64,000 bases of DNA from Mogibacterium sp. (lineage in GTDB: Bacteria > Bacillota > Clostridia > Peptostreptococcales > Anaerovoracaceae). The stretch lies in assembly GCA_017505405.1 (NCBI GenBank), contig JAFVPI010000111.1, positions 1-64,000 of the forward strand, in the 5' to 3' direction. The translations under genes and the position numbers were made by a program. Each line of letters starts with the position of its first letter. The stretch's first letter is position 1. Of the stretch, positions 1 through 8,075 are shown in pieces. The notes below the pieces were generated by a model that worked only from the letters and a program-made list of their open reading frames with translations, ran no database searches and had not been told where the DNA came from.

Positions 1-780
1 ACTATCGCAATTATCGGCGGAAGACTAAAAGCAGGACTTACTCCGGACGAAATCGAATATTTCGGTGAAAAAGGTCCTGAAATCGCAAAGGCTTCAAGGC
101 GCGATCTGGCAATGCTTTGTGCAAAGGGTCTCGATGGAGCCTGCACAGTCACAACAACCATGATGATAGTTCATATGGCAGGCATAAATATATTTGCAAC
201 CGGAGGCATCGGCGGAGTTCACAGAGGAGCTGAAGTCACCATGGATATAAGCGCCGATCTTGAAGAGCTTGCACAGACACCGGTAATGGTAATCTGTGCC
301 GGATGCAAATCCATACTCGACATAGGACTTACCCTCGAATATCTTGAAACAAAAGGAGTTCCTGTAATAGGTATGGGAACAGAAGATATGCCTGCATTCT
401 ATACCAGCAAGAGCGGATTCAAAGTGGACTACAGAGTTGATTCTCCGGCAGAACTTGCACATTTTTTCAAGACACACATGGAACTCGGAATGAAAGGCGG
501 AGTCCTGGTAGGAAATCCTATTCCTGAAGAATATTCAATGGATCCTGATGTGATCAATCCTGCGATAGATAAGGCTATACAGGAATGCAAGAATCTGGGG
601 ATAAAGGGAAAAGAAACAACACCGTTCCTTCTGGCAAAAGTAAAGGAAATTACAGGAGGAGACAGTCTGGAATCAAACATAAAGCTGGTATTCAATAACG
701 CTAAAATAGCAGCTCAGACAGCCTGTGAAATATGTAAATCAAATCATTACATACCTAAAAAATACAAGAATAATATATAA
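1..780 (+). CDS. psuG: Pseudouridine-5'-phosphate glycosidase, 3' part
   Basis: PsuG cleaves the C-C glycosidic bond of pseudouridine 5'-phosphate to give uracil and ribose 5-phosphate (reversible) in cytosolic pseudouridine salvage. The reading frame is open from base 1, so the N-terminus (roughly 80-90 residues by comparison with the family) lies outside the window; about 259 residues are present. Visible family blocks are LDGACTVTTTMMIVHMAGI, FATGGIGGVHRG, the ISADLEEL segment, and CAGCKSILDIG, whose lysine corresponds to the Schiff-base lysine of characterised PsuG. These blocks and the C-terminal helices match the family closely. A partner kinase (PsuK) or transporter would be expected upstream and cannot be seen. 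The gene is AT-rich like dnaN and dnaA. It converges on dnaN. Confidence 0.95.
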   Translation, partial: TIAIIGGRLKAGLTPDEIEYFGEKGPEIAKASRRDLAMLCAKGLDGACTVTTTMMIVHMAGINIFATGGIGGVHRGAEVTMDISADLEELAQTPVMVICAGCKSILDIGLTLEYLETKGVPVIGMGTEDMPAFYTSKSGFKVDYRVDSPAELAHFFKTHMELGMKGGVLVGNPIPEEYSMDPDVINPAIDKAIQECKNLGIKGKETTPFLLAKVKEITGGDSLESNIKLVFNNAKIAAQTACEICKSNHYIPKKYKNNI

Positions 781-960
781 ATCTGATTATTCTAATTAAG
801 ACTATATGTAAAACATCCTTATATTTATGATGTTTTCTCTAGTTATTCCTGGCCGGAACAAAACTTGTAAATTTGCACTTTAATCATATTATTTGTCAAG
901 ATTATATTATTTTTCCTCATAATAATTAAAGAAAACTTGTAAATATTTTAAAAAATGGAT

Positions 961-998
961 AAATTGACAAGGTTTTTTCAATATTACCTTGTCAATTT
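961..998. terminator. 13-bp perfect inverted repeat, possible psuG terminator
   Basis: AAATTGACAAGGT (961-973) pairs perfectly with ACCTTGTCAATTT (986-998) around a 12-base AT loop. It lies 180 bases after the psuG stop. The stem is AT-rich and has only a short T stretch after it, so it may be a terminator or the operator of an unidentified regulator. The perfect arms are the only evidence. Confidence 0.4.
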
Positions 999-1111
999 GT
1001 CTATATCAGACCATAAAATACAAGTTTTTCATTATTTTTATCACTGAAACTATTTATAACCTTGACAAAATAATAAAAAATCAGAAGTTAATACAATGTA
1101 ACTGTAGTATT

Positions 1112-1150
1112 AAAAATGGGATATTCATTTTACTGAACATCCCATTTTTT
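1112..1150. terminator. Bidirectional intrinsic terminator of dnaN (and psuG)
   Basis: AAAAATGGGAT at 1112-1122 pairs with ATCCCATTTTT at 1139-1149. The arms carry A-tracts and T-tracts on both sides, so the hairpin can end transcripts from either strand. It sits 38 bases beyond the dnaN stop, as expected for the leftward dnaN transcript. Confidence 0.75.
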
Positions 1151-1187
1151 ACATTTCATTTTTCAATATACTTATCCGACTTATACT

Positions 1188-2291
1188 TTAGTTCATTCTT
1201 ATTGGAAGTATGAGATATGTATATTTGTCTCCTTTAAGAGGTTTTATGATCACAGGACTCACGCTGTCTTTGAAGTTGATATTTATTTCTTCATCTTCGA
1301 TTACGCTGAGTGCATCTTTAAGATATCTCGAGTTTATTCCAATATTAAGTTCTTCTCCGTCATTAATGATCTCAACCTTTTCTTCAATATTTCCTTCTTC
1401 ATTCAATGAAGTGATATATATCATATCCTTTCCTATATTGAATCTGATGAGATTATTATTCTGTACCGAAGCCAGAAGCGATGCTCTTTCAGTGCTCTTT
1501 AAAAGATCATCCTTCTTAACGCGTACATTTATATTTCCTTCTTTATTGAGGATCCTTTCATAATCTATGAATTTTCCTGAATAAGTGTTGATTATTACCT
1601 TGTTGTTGTTGAATTTCATTACAACTTTATTATCAACTACTTCAAAGCTCATCTTTGAATCACCGTCATCATCTATGAACTTGGCAACTTCGATGATCAG
1701 CTTTGCCGGAATGATAACGCTTATATTATCCTTGTTTTCAACATCTATCTTATAAGTAGCTATTCTGTAAGGATCCACACCTACCATCTTCATGTGTCCG
1801 TCTTTTATCTCAAGAAGAACTCCGGTTATGATCCTGTTGAATTCATCAGTTGAAGCGCTGAAAGCAGTCTTCTTTATTAGCTTCTTTACATCTTCCTTAT
1901 CCAGGAATATCTCTTTTTCACCTTCATCGATGAAGAGCTTAGGATATTCATCTCCCCTGAAGCATATTATTTCCGAGCTGGATCCTGCACATCTGATATT
2001 AATCTTAGATTTGGCACTGTCATAATCTATCATCATCTCATCTTCAGGAAGCTTTGAAATGATAGCGCTGAAAAGCTTTGCAGGAACAACGAATTCACAT
2101 GATCCTTCTGAATTTACATTGATGACAGTTTCAGTCGTCATGTTTGTATCAGTTGCAGTAAGAAACATCTTTCCATCTTCAACATTAACAAGAATTCCTT
2201 CAAGAATATTTGAAGTTGTCCTGACAGGAACGGAATGAGATACATTATTGAGAGCTTTATTCAGTTCTGTTCTGTTGCAATAAATTTTCAT
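1188..2291 (-). CDS. dnaN: DNA polymerase III beta subunit (sliding clamp)
   Basis: The homodimeric beta clamp encircles DNA and tethers Pol III and many repair proteins at the fork. The 367-residue protein opens with the clamp start MKIYCNRTELNKALNNVSHS, carries SNILEGILV of domain I, and ends in the usual hydrophobic C-terminus (KYTYLILPIRMN). ATG at 2291 is chosen because an AGAGG ribosome-binding site lies 8 bases upstream; a GTG at 2306 would overlap that site and add five atypical residues. It follows dnaA on the same strand after a 350-base spacer that contains an origin element. Unlike most Firmicutes, it is not followed by the S4-domain gene and recF; psuG converges on it. Codon use is clearly A/T-rich compared with recF or gyrBA. 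Confidence 0.97.
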   Translation of the reverse strand: MKIYCNRTELNKALNNVSHSVPVRTTSNILEGILVNVEDGKMFLTATDTNMTTETVINVNSEGSCEFVVPAKLFSAIISKLPEDEMMIDYDSAKSKINIRCAGSSSEIICFRGDEYPKLFIDEGEKEIFLDKEDVKKLIKKTAFSASTDEFNRIITGVLLEIKDGHMKMVGVDPYRIATYKIDVENKDNISVIIPAKLIIEVAKFIDDDGDSKMSFEVVDNKVVMKFNNNKVIINTYSGKFIDYERILNKEGNINVRVKKDDLLKSTERASLLASVQNNNLIRFNIGKDMIYITSLNEEGNIEEKVEIINDGEELNIGINSRYLKDALSVIEDEEININFKDSVSPVIIKPLKGDKYTYLILPIRMN

Positions 2292-2314
2292 AATGATACC
2301 TCTCACAGAATGGC

Positions 2315-2371
2315 TATATTTATATATTTATTATTAGTATTAGTAGTATGTGCTGTTGATTATGTGGATAA
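2315..2371 (-). other. oriC unwinding element: DnaA box plus DnaA-trios
   Basis: A perfect DnaA box TTATCCACA is read on the minus strand at 2371-2363. Beyond a 12-base gap comes TACTACTAATACTAATAATAA (minus strand, about 2351-2331), then a pure A/T tract to about 2315. The complementary strand reads as successive 3'-GAT/TAT-5' triplets, which is the DnaA-trio arrangement of the basal unwinding system described in B. subtilis: box, short spacer, trios, AT-rich DUE. The position downstream of dnaA also matches. Assignment is by pattern only. Confidence 0.7.
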
Positions 2372-2485
2372 CTTTGCAGCACATTGATTTTTGAAGCTTA
2401 AAACTATTTTTTTATATGATGATAAATACATTAAAAACAGGATATTTAGATGTTAATAATGAATCATTTTAGTTTGAATAATAAA

Positions 2486-2628
2486 AAGTATCCGAGCGAG
2501 AGGCCAATTTGCAGCCGGTTTAGAGGGGAGAGCGAGCATACGGCAATCATATATGTTGCGATGCTCGAGCCCTAAACCGATGCGTTGCAAATTTTGAGCC
2601 GAGAGGCGTACTCGAGCGAGGAACTTTT
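2486..2628. repeat. Long nested palindrome between dnaA and dnaN
   Basis: Four sets of arms nest around one centre: AAAAAGT near 2484-2489 with ACTTTTT near 2622-2628; AATTTGCA (2506-2513) with TGCAAATT (2586-2593); CGGTTTAG (2516-2523) with CTAAACCG (2572-2579); and GCGAGCAT (2532-2539) with ATGCTCG (2561-2567). The motif GAGCGAG or GAGCCGAG recurs four times. It is far more G+C-rich than its surroundings. It could be a structured RNA, an attenuator for dnaA readthrough, or a mobile palindromic repeat. Confidence 0.6.
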
Positions 2629-2643
2629 TATTATTATTTGTAA

Positions 2644-4014
2644 TTATCTTTTTCTTGACTGAAGCTTTCCCCTGATAGTTTCTACATTTTCATACAGGAT
2701 CTCATCATATTTGAGCTGCTCTTCAATCTTTTCAATAGCATGTATAACTGTTGAATAATGCCTGTTTCCAAACAGCTTTCCTATTTTAGGAAGAGAAAGA
2801 TCAGTTTCTTCCCTGCAGAGATACATTGCTACCTGTCTCGGAAGAGTGATTTCTGCATTTCTCTTAGGAGAATCCATGTCTGCAATCTTTATTTTATAGT
2901 GATTCGCAACTATGGATCTTATTCTTTCAGGAGCAACAGCCTGCTCATTATCCTTGATGATATCCTTTAGTATGCTGCGGGCATTATCCACATTTATAGG
3001 TTCATTGAGGAGCTGCGAAAGACCTACGACCCTGTTGTAAGCTCCTTCAAGTTCCCTTATATTGTCCTTAACCTGGTCGGCTATGAGACTCAGAACATCA
3101 CTTACTTCGCTTGTTACCTCAATGTCCGATTTTTCAGCAAGATTTCTGAGAATAGCTACTCTAGTTTCATAGTCAGGCGGCTGTATATCCGCGATCATGT
3201 TCCAGCTGAATCTTGTACGCAGCCTTTCATCGAGACCTCTGAGATTCACCGGCGGACAGTCACTTGTTATGACGATCTGCTTATTATTATGGTAAAGAGA
3301 TTCGAAAGTGTGGAAGAATTCCTCCTGAGTCTGCTCCTTGCCTTCGATGAACTGTATATCATCGATCAGAAGCACATCGAGCTTGCGGTACTTATTGCGG
3401 AATACCCTGGTCTTGTTCTCCTTGATGGCCGTAATATATTCATTTGTGAACATCTCGGAAGATACATAAAGTACCTTTGTCTCAGGATTATTGCGTATTA
3501 TCTGGACTCCAATGGACTGCATGAGATGAGTCTTTCCGAGACCAGATCCTCCGTAAATGAAAAGAGGATTGTATATGTCTCCCGGGGATTCAGCTACCGC
3601 GACGGATACTGCATGAGCGTATTTATTGGAATTTCCTACGATAAAATTTTCAAAATTAAAGCGGGGATTGAAAAGCTTCTCCTGATTGAAGGTGTTTTTC
3701 ATCCTCGAAGTGTCTATTTTGCTTATCTCGTATTCCTTATCAGGCTTTATGACTACTTTATACTTCTTATCAGTGCTGCTGTTGAGAGCATTTTCGATCT
3801 GAGGAAGATAGTGGTCGTTGATATGTGTGATAAGTTTGGCCTGATTTGGCCAGGCAAGATAAATAATACCTGCATCCTCCTCTATGTGGTGAATTGTGAG
3901 AGGAGCCAGCCAGGTATTGTAACTAAGACTCGTATTATTATCTTTAAGAAAACTGAGGGTAGTCCCCCATATCTTGTTCTTATCCAACTTAATACTCTCC
4001 GTCCTTGTGAACAC
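2644..4014 (-). CDS. dnaA: Chromosomal replication initiator protein DnaA
   Basis: DnaA is the AAA+ initiator that binds DnaA boxes, melts oriC and loads the helicase. The 456 residues show domain I (WGTTLSFL...LSYNTWLAPL), a linker, the AAA+ domain with Walker A GGSGLGKTHL and Walker B LLIDDIQF plus sensor segments, and a C-terminal helix-turn-helix with the box-binding signature NRHYSTVIHAIEKI. The start is uncertain: GTG at 4014 has no clear ribosome-binding site, whereas TTG at 3987 (LDKNKIWGTT) follows AAGGACGGAG at good spacing and fits the usual DnaA N-terminus better. The gene is divergent from rpmH across a DnaA-box cluster, so autoregulation is likely. Confidence 0.97.
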   Translation of the reverse strand: MFTRTESIKLDKNKIWGTTLSFLKDNNTSLSYNTWLAPLTIHHIEEDAGIIYLAWPNQAKLITHINDHYLPQIENALNSSTDKKYKVVIKPDKEYEISKIDTSRMKNTFNQEKLFNPRFNFENFIVGNSNKYAHAVSVAVAESPGDIYNPLFIYGGSGLGKTHLMQSIGVQIIRNNPETKVLYVSSEMFTNEYITAIKENKTRVFRNKYRKLDVLLIDDIQFIEGKEQTQEEFFHTFESLYHNNKQIVITSDCPPVNLRGLDERLRTRFSWNMIADIQPPDYETRVAILRNLAEKSDIEVTSEVSDVLSLIADQVKDNIRELEGAYNRVVGLSQLLNEPINVDNARSILKDIIKDNEQAVAPERIRSIVANHYKIKIADMDSPKRNAEITLPRQVAMYLCREETDLSLPKIGKLFGNRHYSTVIHAIEKIEEQLKYDEILYENVETIRGKLQSRKR

Positions 4015-4447
4015 ATTTTACATAAAGTTTTCCACATATGCAAAGGTCAAAATAGAGTTAAAATCAGCTAATAAGAGCGTTTCAAAAAATAAGTTTTCCA
4101 CATATTGTTGATAAAGTTGTTAATAACTAAAGAGCTACACTACATATTGTGTATAACCCAATTTTTGATGGATTTTGTACTAAATTTAGACACAGAAAAA
4201 GACATATTTTTTTACAATAATTATCCATATTTCTATAGATCAAGAAACGGGTTAAAACAGACACTCTGACATAAAGAAAAATAATCTTATGGCGGTGATG
4301 CATGGATATCAAAATCTCTTATTAATCAGGTTTTGTTGACATTTCAAGGATTCTAGTCTATAATGCTTTGGTCTATGTGCTCATGGAATTCAGAGGGCAC
4401 ACTTATAATCAATCTACATTAATATAACCAGATAAAGGAGTAAGGAA
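4015..4447. other. oriC-type DnaA-box region between dnaA and rpmH
   Basis: This AT-rich divergent spacer holds several DnaA-box-like 9-mers: TTTTCCACA at 4028-4036 and 4094-4102 (one mismatch to TTATCCACA), TGTTGATAA at 4106-4114 (minus strand, one mismatch), TGTGTATAA at 4148-4156 (reverse of TTATACACA, which fits TTATNCACA), and TTATCCATA at 4221-4229. With the box and trios downstream of dnaA this gives a bipartite origin flanking dnaA, as in Bacillus. The rpmH promoter lies at the right end. No gene was seen. Confidence 0.75.
4336..4364 (+). promoter_or_regulatory. Perfect-consensus sigma-A promoter of rpmH operon
   Basis: TTGACA at 4336-4341 and TATAAT at 4359-4364 are separated by exactly 17 bases. 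All twelve hexamer positions match consensus. It lies 84 bases before the rpmH start and would drive rpmH-rnpA-yidD-yidC-jag strongly. Confidence 0.92.
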
Positions 4448-4582
4448 ATGAAAAGAACTTATCAGCCTAAGAAAAGGCAGAGACTTAAAGAGCACGGATT
4501 CCGTAAGAGAATGGCTACAGCTAACGGACGTAAGGTACTCAAGAGAAGAAGAGCAAGAGGAAGAAAATCTCTTACTGTTTAA
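4448..4582 (+). CDS. rpmH: 50S ribosomal protein L34
   Basis: L34 is a small, very basic component of the large ribosomal subunit. The 44-residue product [12 protein letters not shown]... continues with [19 protein letters not shown] and an Arg-rich tail ending RGRKSLTV, which is the complete family pattern at the usual length. A good ribosome-binding site (AAAGGAG, with a second AAGGA) precedes the ATG. It is the first gene of the classical rpmH-rnpA-yidD-yidC-jag string and stands 26 bases ahead of rnpA. Confidence 0.98.
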   Translation: MKRTYQPKKRQRLKEHGFRKRMATANGRKVLKRRRARGRKSLTV

Positions 4583-4608
4583 TTTGTTTTAATTGAATTG
4601 GTGTCTGA

Positions 4609-4968
4609 ATGAGAGATCACAGCGAACTCACATTGCGAAAACAGAGCGACTTTTCCCGGGTCTATAAGCAGGGAAAGTCCAGAGGCAGCAGATTTGCGGT
4701 GATCCTTTATAAAAGGAACGGACTTAAATTTACAAGGACTGCATTCGTAGCAAGTAAGAAAGTCGGTAATTCGGTACAGAGAAACAGGTCCCGCAGGCTC
4801 ATGAGAGCTGCCTACAGGGCAGTTGAGCCGAATGTAAAGAAAGGGTACGACATAATATTCGTGGCGCGTGCCGCCATTAACGGATGCAAGGAACCCGAGG
4901 TGGAAAGGCAGCTGAAAAAAACGCTTGAAGGCGCCGGGATCCTCACAGGCAGCAGCAATGAAAAGTAA
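4609..4968 (+). CDS. rnpA: Ribonuclease P protein component
   Basis: RnpA is the protein cofactor of RNase P, which trims 5' leaders from tRNA precursors; it helps the catalytic RNA bind substrate. The 119-residue basic protein has [20 protein letters not shown] at the N-terminus, [20 protein letters not shown] (the family RNR signature) and the following helix [10 protein letters not shown]. Length and order are normal. Its last codons overlap the start of yidD by 11 bases, as is common in this operon. Confidence 0.97.
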   Translation: MRDHSELTLRKQSDFSRVYKQGKSRGSRFAVILYKRNGLKFTRTAFVASKKVGNSVQRNRSRRLMRAAYRAVEPNVKKGYDIIFVARAAINGCKEPEVERQLKKTLEGAGILTGSSNEK

Positions 4969-5188
4969 AAAGACAATTATCCAAAGAATACTTATAGCTT
5001 TTGTAAGGGCATACCAGATCGGCATATCTCCATACATCGGAGCACATTGCCGGTATACTCCTACGTGCAGCGCCTACTTCATACAGGCAGTGGAGAAGTA
5101 CGGAGCTCTCAAGGGAAGCTGGCTGGGTATAAAACGCATACTCAGATGTCACCCGGGCCGCCCGGGAGGCTATGATCCCGTACCTTAA
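4958..5188 (+). CDS. yidD: Membrane protein insertion efficiency factor YidD
   Basis: YidD is a small membrane-associated protein that assists YidC-dependent insertion. With ATG at 4958 it is 76 residues: [20 protein letters not shown], then the signature [21 protein letters not shown] and [15 protein letters not shown], with the conserved cysteines. A TTG 33 bases earlier would add an Ala/Ser-rich stretch not seen in the family and is unlikely. It overlaps rnpA and precedes yidC by 34 bases. Confidence 0.95.
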   Translation: MKSKKTIIQRILIAFVRAYQIGISPYIGAHCRYTPTCSAYFIQAVEKYGALKGSWLGIKRILRCHPGRPGGYDPVP

Positions 5189-5222
5189 AAATGTAAGTAT
5201 TACCACAAGAACGGAGAAGTAA

Positions 5223-5984
5223 ATGGGAATTATTGCAAAACCTATCGGATATCTGCTTGCGCTGATATACAAACTGGTGGGCAATTACGGAATATCTCTC
5301 ATCATTCTTACGGTCATCGTAAAGCTGGTGCTCTATCCTCTCTACGCTAAGCAGATCAAGTCGACTGCAAACATGTCCGACATGTCGGAAAAGGCGAAAG
5401 AGATACAGAACAGATACGCCAACGACAAAGAGAAGATGAACGAAGAGATGCAGAAGCTGTACGCTGAGACCGGATTCAATCCGATGAGCGGCTGCCTTCC
5501 GATGCTCATTCAGTTCCCTATCATCATGGGACTGTTTGCGCTCCTCAGAAATCCGATGAAGTACATGCCGAATGATCCATCGCTGATGTTCGCGAACCAT
5601 GAGTCATTCCTCTGGATCAAGGACCTTGCGCAGCCGGATCTCTGGATACTCCCGATTGCAGCAGGTCTCGCAACGTTCTTCGCTTTCAGCATGAACAGCG
5701 CGATGAACATGCAGCAGCCGGGCGCAAACCCAGGTCAGCAGAAGGCAATGAATGCGATCATGAAATACTTCTTCCCGCTGAGTATTCTCTGGCTGGCAAG
5801 ATCGTATCCTGCAGGACTTGCGATCTACTGGGCCGGCGGCCAGTTCATGCAGATATTCTTTAACCTCAGGATCAACAAGATCAAAGATGAGATGAATGCT
5901 GAGAAAGAAAAGAAGAAACTCGTGGAAAAGGCAGAGAAGGAGCTCGCGAGAAAGAAGAGAGCTAGAATGAAAGGAAGTTATTAA
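5223..5984 (+). CDS. yidC: Membrane protein insertase YidC/OxaA/SpoIIIJ
   Basis: YidC inserts and folds membrane proteins with or without Sec. The 253-residue protein has a first TM near residues 15-35 (YGISLIILTVIVKLVLYPLY), with the conserved arginine position of the hydrophilic groove replaced by a Lys-containing segment. A cytoplasmic coiled-coil hairpin follows (NRYANDKEKMNEEMQKLYAETGFNPMSGCLPMLIQFPIIMG), then further TMs and a very basic tail (KKKLVEKAEKELARKKRARM). It starts directly at the first TM and has no lipobox, unlike B. subtilis SpoIIIJ. It sits between yidD and jag, the normal context. Confidence 0.95.
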   Translation: MGIIAKPIGYLLALIYKLVGNYGISLIILTVIVKLVLYPLYAKQIKSTANMSDMSEKAKEIQNRYANDKEKMNEEMQKLYAETGFNPMSGCLPMLIQFPIIMGLFALLRNPMKYMPNDPSLMFANHESFLWIKDLAQPDLWILPIAAGLATFFAFSMNSAMNMQQPGANPGQQKAMNAIMKYFFPLSILWLARSYPAGLAIYWAGGQFMQIFFNLRINKIKDEMNAEKEKKKLVEKAEKELARKKRARMKGSY

Positions 5985-5987
5985 TAC

Positions 5988-6854
5988 ATGAGATCTTCAG
6001 AAAAATGGGGAGTCGATGTTGACACTGCCGTAGATCTCGCGCTTAAGGAACTCAAAATCAACAGAGAGGACGCAGAGATCGAGGTACTCGAAGAATCATC
6101 GAACGGATTCCTCGGAATTGGCTCCAAGCTGGCGAGAGTAAGGGTAACCGCCAAAGAAGCAGAGCCGACTACCAGTAAGAAAGCAAGTTTCGACGACTTG
6201 GACGCTATTCTCGCAGGTCTGCCGGAGAATTCCGCACAGAAGCTGCCTGACGAAGTAAGAGCAGATTACGACAAGTTCGAAGCAGAGGAAAGGGAAGACG
6301 CAAAGGCAAGAGAAAAGGCCCGCAGCAAAGAGAAGAGCCGCAAGTCGAAAAAGAAATACAGCCTGTCACTCGAAGACACAATGCTTTACGAAGTGAAGAA
6401 GCTTGAGCCGGCTGAGAACCATCCGCTCGAAGCATTCCTGAGAGACATTGCCACACAGATGGGAATCGACCTCGACTTCAGCGTAAAGGCAAACGATGAG
6501 CTGGTGTTCGTAGAGATCACAGGAAAGGATACCGGAACGATCATAGGCAAGAGAGGATCAACACTTGACGCAGTTCAGTGCCTCGCAAGCTATGTGGTCA
6601 ACAAGGACTCCGACAATTACATCAGAGTCATCCTCGACGCAGAGAACTACAGAGCAAAGAGAGAAAAGACCCTCGTAAATCTTGCTAACCGCCTCGCGGG
6701 CAAGGTTGAGAGGAGCGGAAGACCGACGACGCTCGAGCCAATGAATCCTTACGAGAGAAAGGTGATACACTGCACACTGCAGAATCACCCTAACGTAAAG
6801 ACAAGAAGCGAAGGCAAGGATCCTTACCGCAAGGTCATCATCGAGACAAAATAA
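5988..6854 (+). CDS. jag: RNA-binding protein Jag/KhpB (Jag-N, KH, R3H)
   Basis: Jag (KhpB) is a KH-R3H RNA-binding protein that partners KhpA and affects cell elongation and sRNA-level regulation in Gram-positives. The 288 residues show the Jag-N domain (WGVDVDTAVDLALKELKI...GFLGIGSKLARV), a charged Lys/Glu-rich linker at about 75-125, a type II KH domain with GTIIGKRGSTLDAVQ (the GxxG loop), and an R3H domain with MNPYERKVIHCTLQNHPNV. It begins 3 bases after yidC, so it is co-transcribed. A strong terminator follows. Confidence 0.96.
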   Translation: MRSSEKWGVDVDTAVDLALKELKINREDAEIEVLEESSNGFLGIGSKLARVRVTAKEAEPTTSKKASFDDLDAILAGLPENSAQKLPDEVRADYDKFEAEEREDAKAREKARSKEKSRKSKKKYSLSLEDTMLYEVKKLEPAENHPLEAFLRDIATQMGIDLDFSVKANDELVFVEITGKDTGTIIGKRGSTLDAVQCLASYVVNKDSDNYIRVILDAENYRAKREKTLVNLANRLAGKVERSGRPTTLEPMNPYERKVIHCTLQNHPNVKTRSEGKDPYRKVIIETK

Positions 6855-6871
6855 TTTTTTACCGAAAGAAA

Positions 6872-6905
6872 GCGGCTGCGCACCGGCGCAGCCGCTATTT
6901 TGTTT
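6872..6905 (+). terminator. Intrinsic terminator after jag
   Basis: GCGGCTGCGC (6872-6881) pairs perfectly with GCGCAGCCGC (6886-6895) around a 4-base loop, followed by ATTTTGTTTGCTTTTTT. It closes the rpmH-jag operon and could also stop the converging lipoprotein gene. Confidence 0.88.
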
Positions 6906-6954
6906 GCTTTTTTACGACCATAAAGCATTAGCTGAAGCCGTAATCATATGAGAA

Positions 6955-7413
6955 TTATTCGCCCTCTGCTGCATCAGCACCAGCATCAGCACCAGCATCA
7001 GCATCTGCAGAAGTGAATGTCTTGGAAACAAGGACCTCATCTTCCCAGGTATAGTTGACTGTTGTGGTTATTCCTGTGATTTCGGTGCTCTCTTCAATTG
7101 ACTTGCATATTCCGCCGAATGTTCCGCCTGCTGCTCCGAGAGCCTGGTCAAGAGCCGCGACGATTTCGTCGCTCTTTGCGAGCTCCTCTGTGTATCCCTC
7201 CATTTTGGAAAGATCAAATGTATAAGCTATATCATTCTCCTTGATCTCCACGACTACATTAGAGTCATTCATTGCTTTGTCGATACTCTCCTGAATATCA
7301 GGATTGTCCTTAGCATATTTTTCGAGTGTCATAGGTTCCTTGCTGCATCCTGCGAAGCACAGAACAGTAAGGATTGCCATAATCATAAATACGACCAGTG
7401 TTCTTTTTTTCAT
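6955..7413 (-). CDS. Small lipoprotein, DUF4854-like
   Basis: This is a predicted extracytoplasmic lipoprotein of 152 residues. The ATG at 7413 follows GGAGGTG at ideal spacing and gives MKKRTLVVFMIMAILTVLCF, ending in the lipobox FAGC (cysteine about residue 24). The mature part begins SKEPMTLEKYAKDNPDIQES, a pattern I associate with DUF4854 lipoproteins of Clostridia. A low-complexity ADADAGADAGADAAEGE tail ends the protein. Function is unknown. It follows the membrane protein at 7471-7995 with a 57-base gap, so the two may form an operon. Confidence 0.75.
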   Translation of the reverse strand: MKKRTLVVFMIMAILTVLCFAGCSKEPMTLEKYAKDNPDIQESIDKAMNDSNVVVEIKENDIAYTFDLSKMEGYTEELAKSDEIVAALDQALGAAGGTFGGICKSIEESTEITGITTTVNYTWEDEVLVSKTFTSADADAGADAGADAAEGE

Positions 7414-7470
7414 AAATTGCACCTCCATTTGTTTAAATCCACGGGGATCGCTCCCCGCTGACATCATAGT

Positions 7471-7995
7471 TTAGTTTCCGCCTGAGCCGCTGGTCATTCC
7501 ACCGAGCAGGCTGCCGAGGAATCCGCCGCCTTCGTCCTGAGCATTATCTGTCTCAGTATTAGTGTTCAGCTCATTGCTCTTATAACCGCCGTCATCAGTA
7601 GCCGTGTCCTGACTGTATTGATTATTCTGATTGTTCTGGTTGCTTTGATTCTTCGCTTCTTCAGCAGCTTTGAGAGCTTCCTCGAGCTTCTTTTCATTCA
7701 GCGTCTGAACCTTGTCCACATCTGAGATGAACACGCCGATGATCTCGTAGACCTCCTTACGGGTCTGTGCTGTTTCGAGATTCTTCTTTGCATCATCGAT
7801 GTAACCCTGGATGACACTCTGCTCAGGAGCATCATAGTCCGAGATGTCTACATCCTCTACGGCCTTCATTGCATCACGAACTGCAAGTTTTCCGTCGAGG
7901 ATCCTGTAGCCATAGGCTCCGCCGGCAGCGGAAGCGAGCATCAGTATGAGCACAAGCACAAGCTTTGCGCCAAATCCGCCTTTTTTATTTTTCAT
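7471..7995 (-). CDS. Single-TM hypothetical protein with Asn/Gln-rich tail
   Basis: The family is not recognised. The 174-residue product has a cytoplasmic KNKKGGFGAK start, one TM (about residues 10-30, LVLVLILMLASAAGGAYGYR) and an extracellular helical region (about 35-110, charged, probably coiled). A low-complexity tail follows with NQSNQNNQNNQ and a Gly-rich end (GGGFLGSLLGGMTSGSGGN). AAGGAG lies upstream of the ATG. It probably forms an envelope pair with the lipoprotein downstream. Divergent from recF. Confidence 0.7.
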   Translation of the reverse strand: MKNKKGGFGAKLVLVLILMLASAAGGAYGYRILDGKLAVRDAMKAVEDVDISDYDAPEQSVIQGYIDDAKKNLETAQTRKEVYEIIGVFISDVDKVQTLNEKKLEEALKAAEEAKNQSNQNNQNNQYSQDTATDDGGYKSNELNTNTETDNAQDEGGGFLGSLLGGMTSGSGGN

Positions 7996-8075
7996 TGTTG
8001 GTCTCCGTCTCCTTAAATAAGAGAAATAGTTTTACCATAAAAGTATACCACAATATATAGTATAATTATTATATA

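Larger units (their letters stand above)
781..1187. other. AT-rich convergent spacer psuG/dnaN
   Basis: This 407-base gap between two convergent genes has no credible gene. It holds a 13-bp perfect inverted repeat (961-998) and a bidirectional-looking terminator (1112-1150). The motif aaaacttgtaaat occurs near 861 and 933, and relatives of ttgacaa near 963 and 1062. A 74-codon frame starting at 989 runs through both hairpin elements, has no ribosome-binding site and looks spurious. Confidence 0.6.
2292..2643. other. dnaA-dnaN spacer with origin unwinding element and palindrome
   Basis: The spacer has no gene. It contains, next to dnaN, an AT-rich stretch with DnaA-trio-like repeats and a perfect DnaA box. 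Next to dnaA it has a long nested palindrome at 2486-2628. In B. subtilis the unwinding part of the bipartite oriC lies in the same place, downstream of dnaA. Confidence 0.7.

Noticed and set aside
989..1213. 74-codon open frame in the psuG/dnaN spacer
   Set aside because: AT-rich, crosses a terminator and overlaps the dnaN end; no ribosome-binding site.
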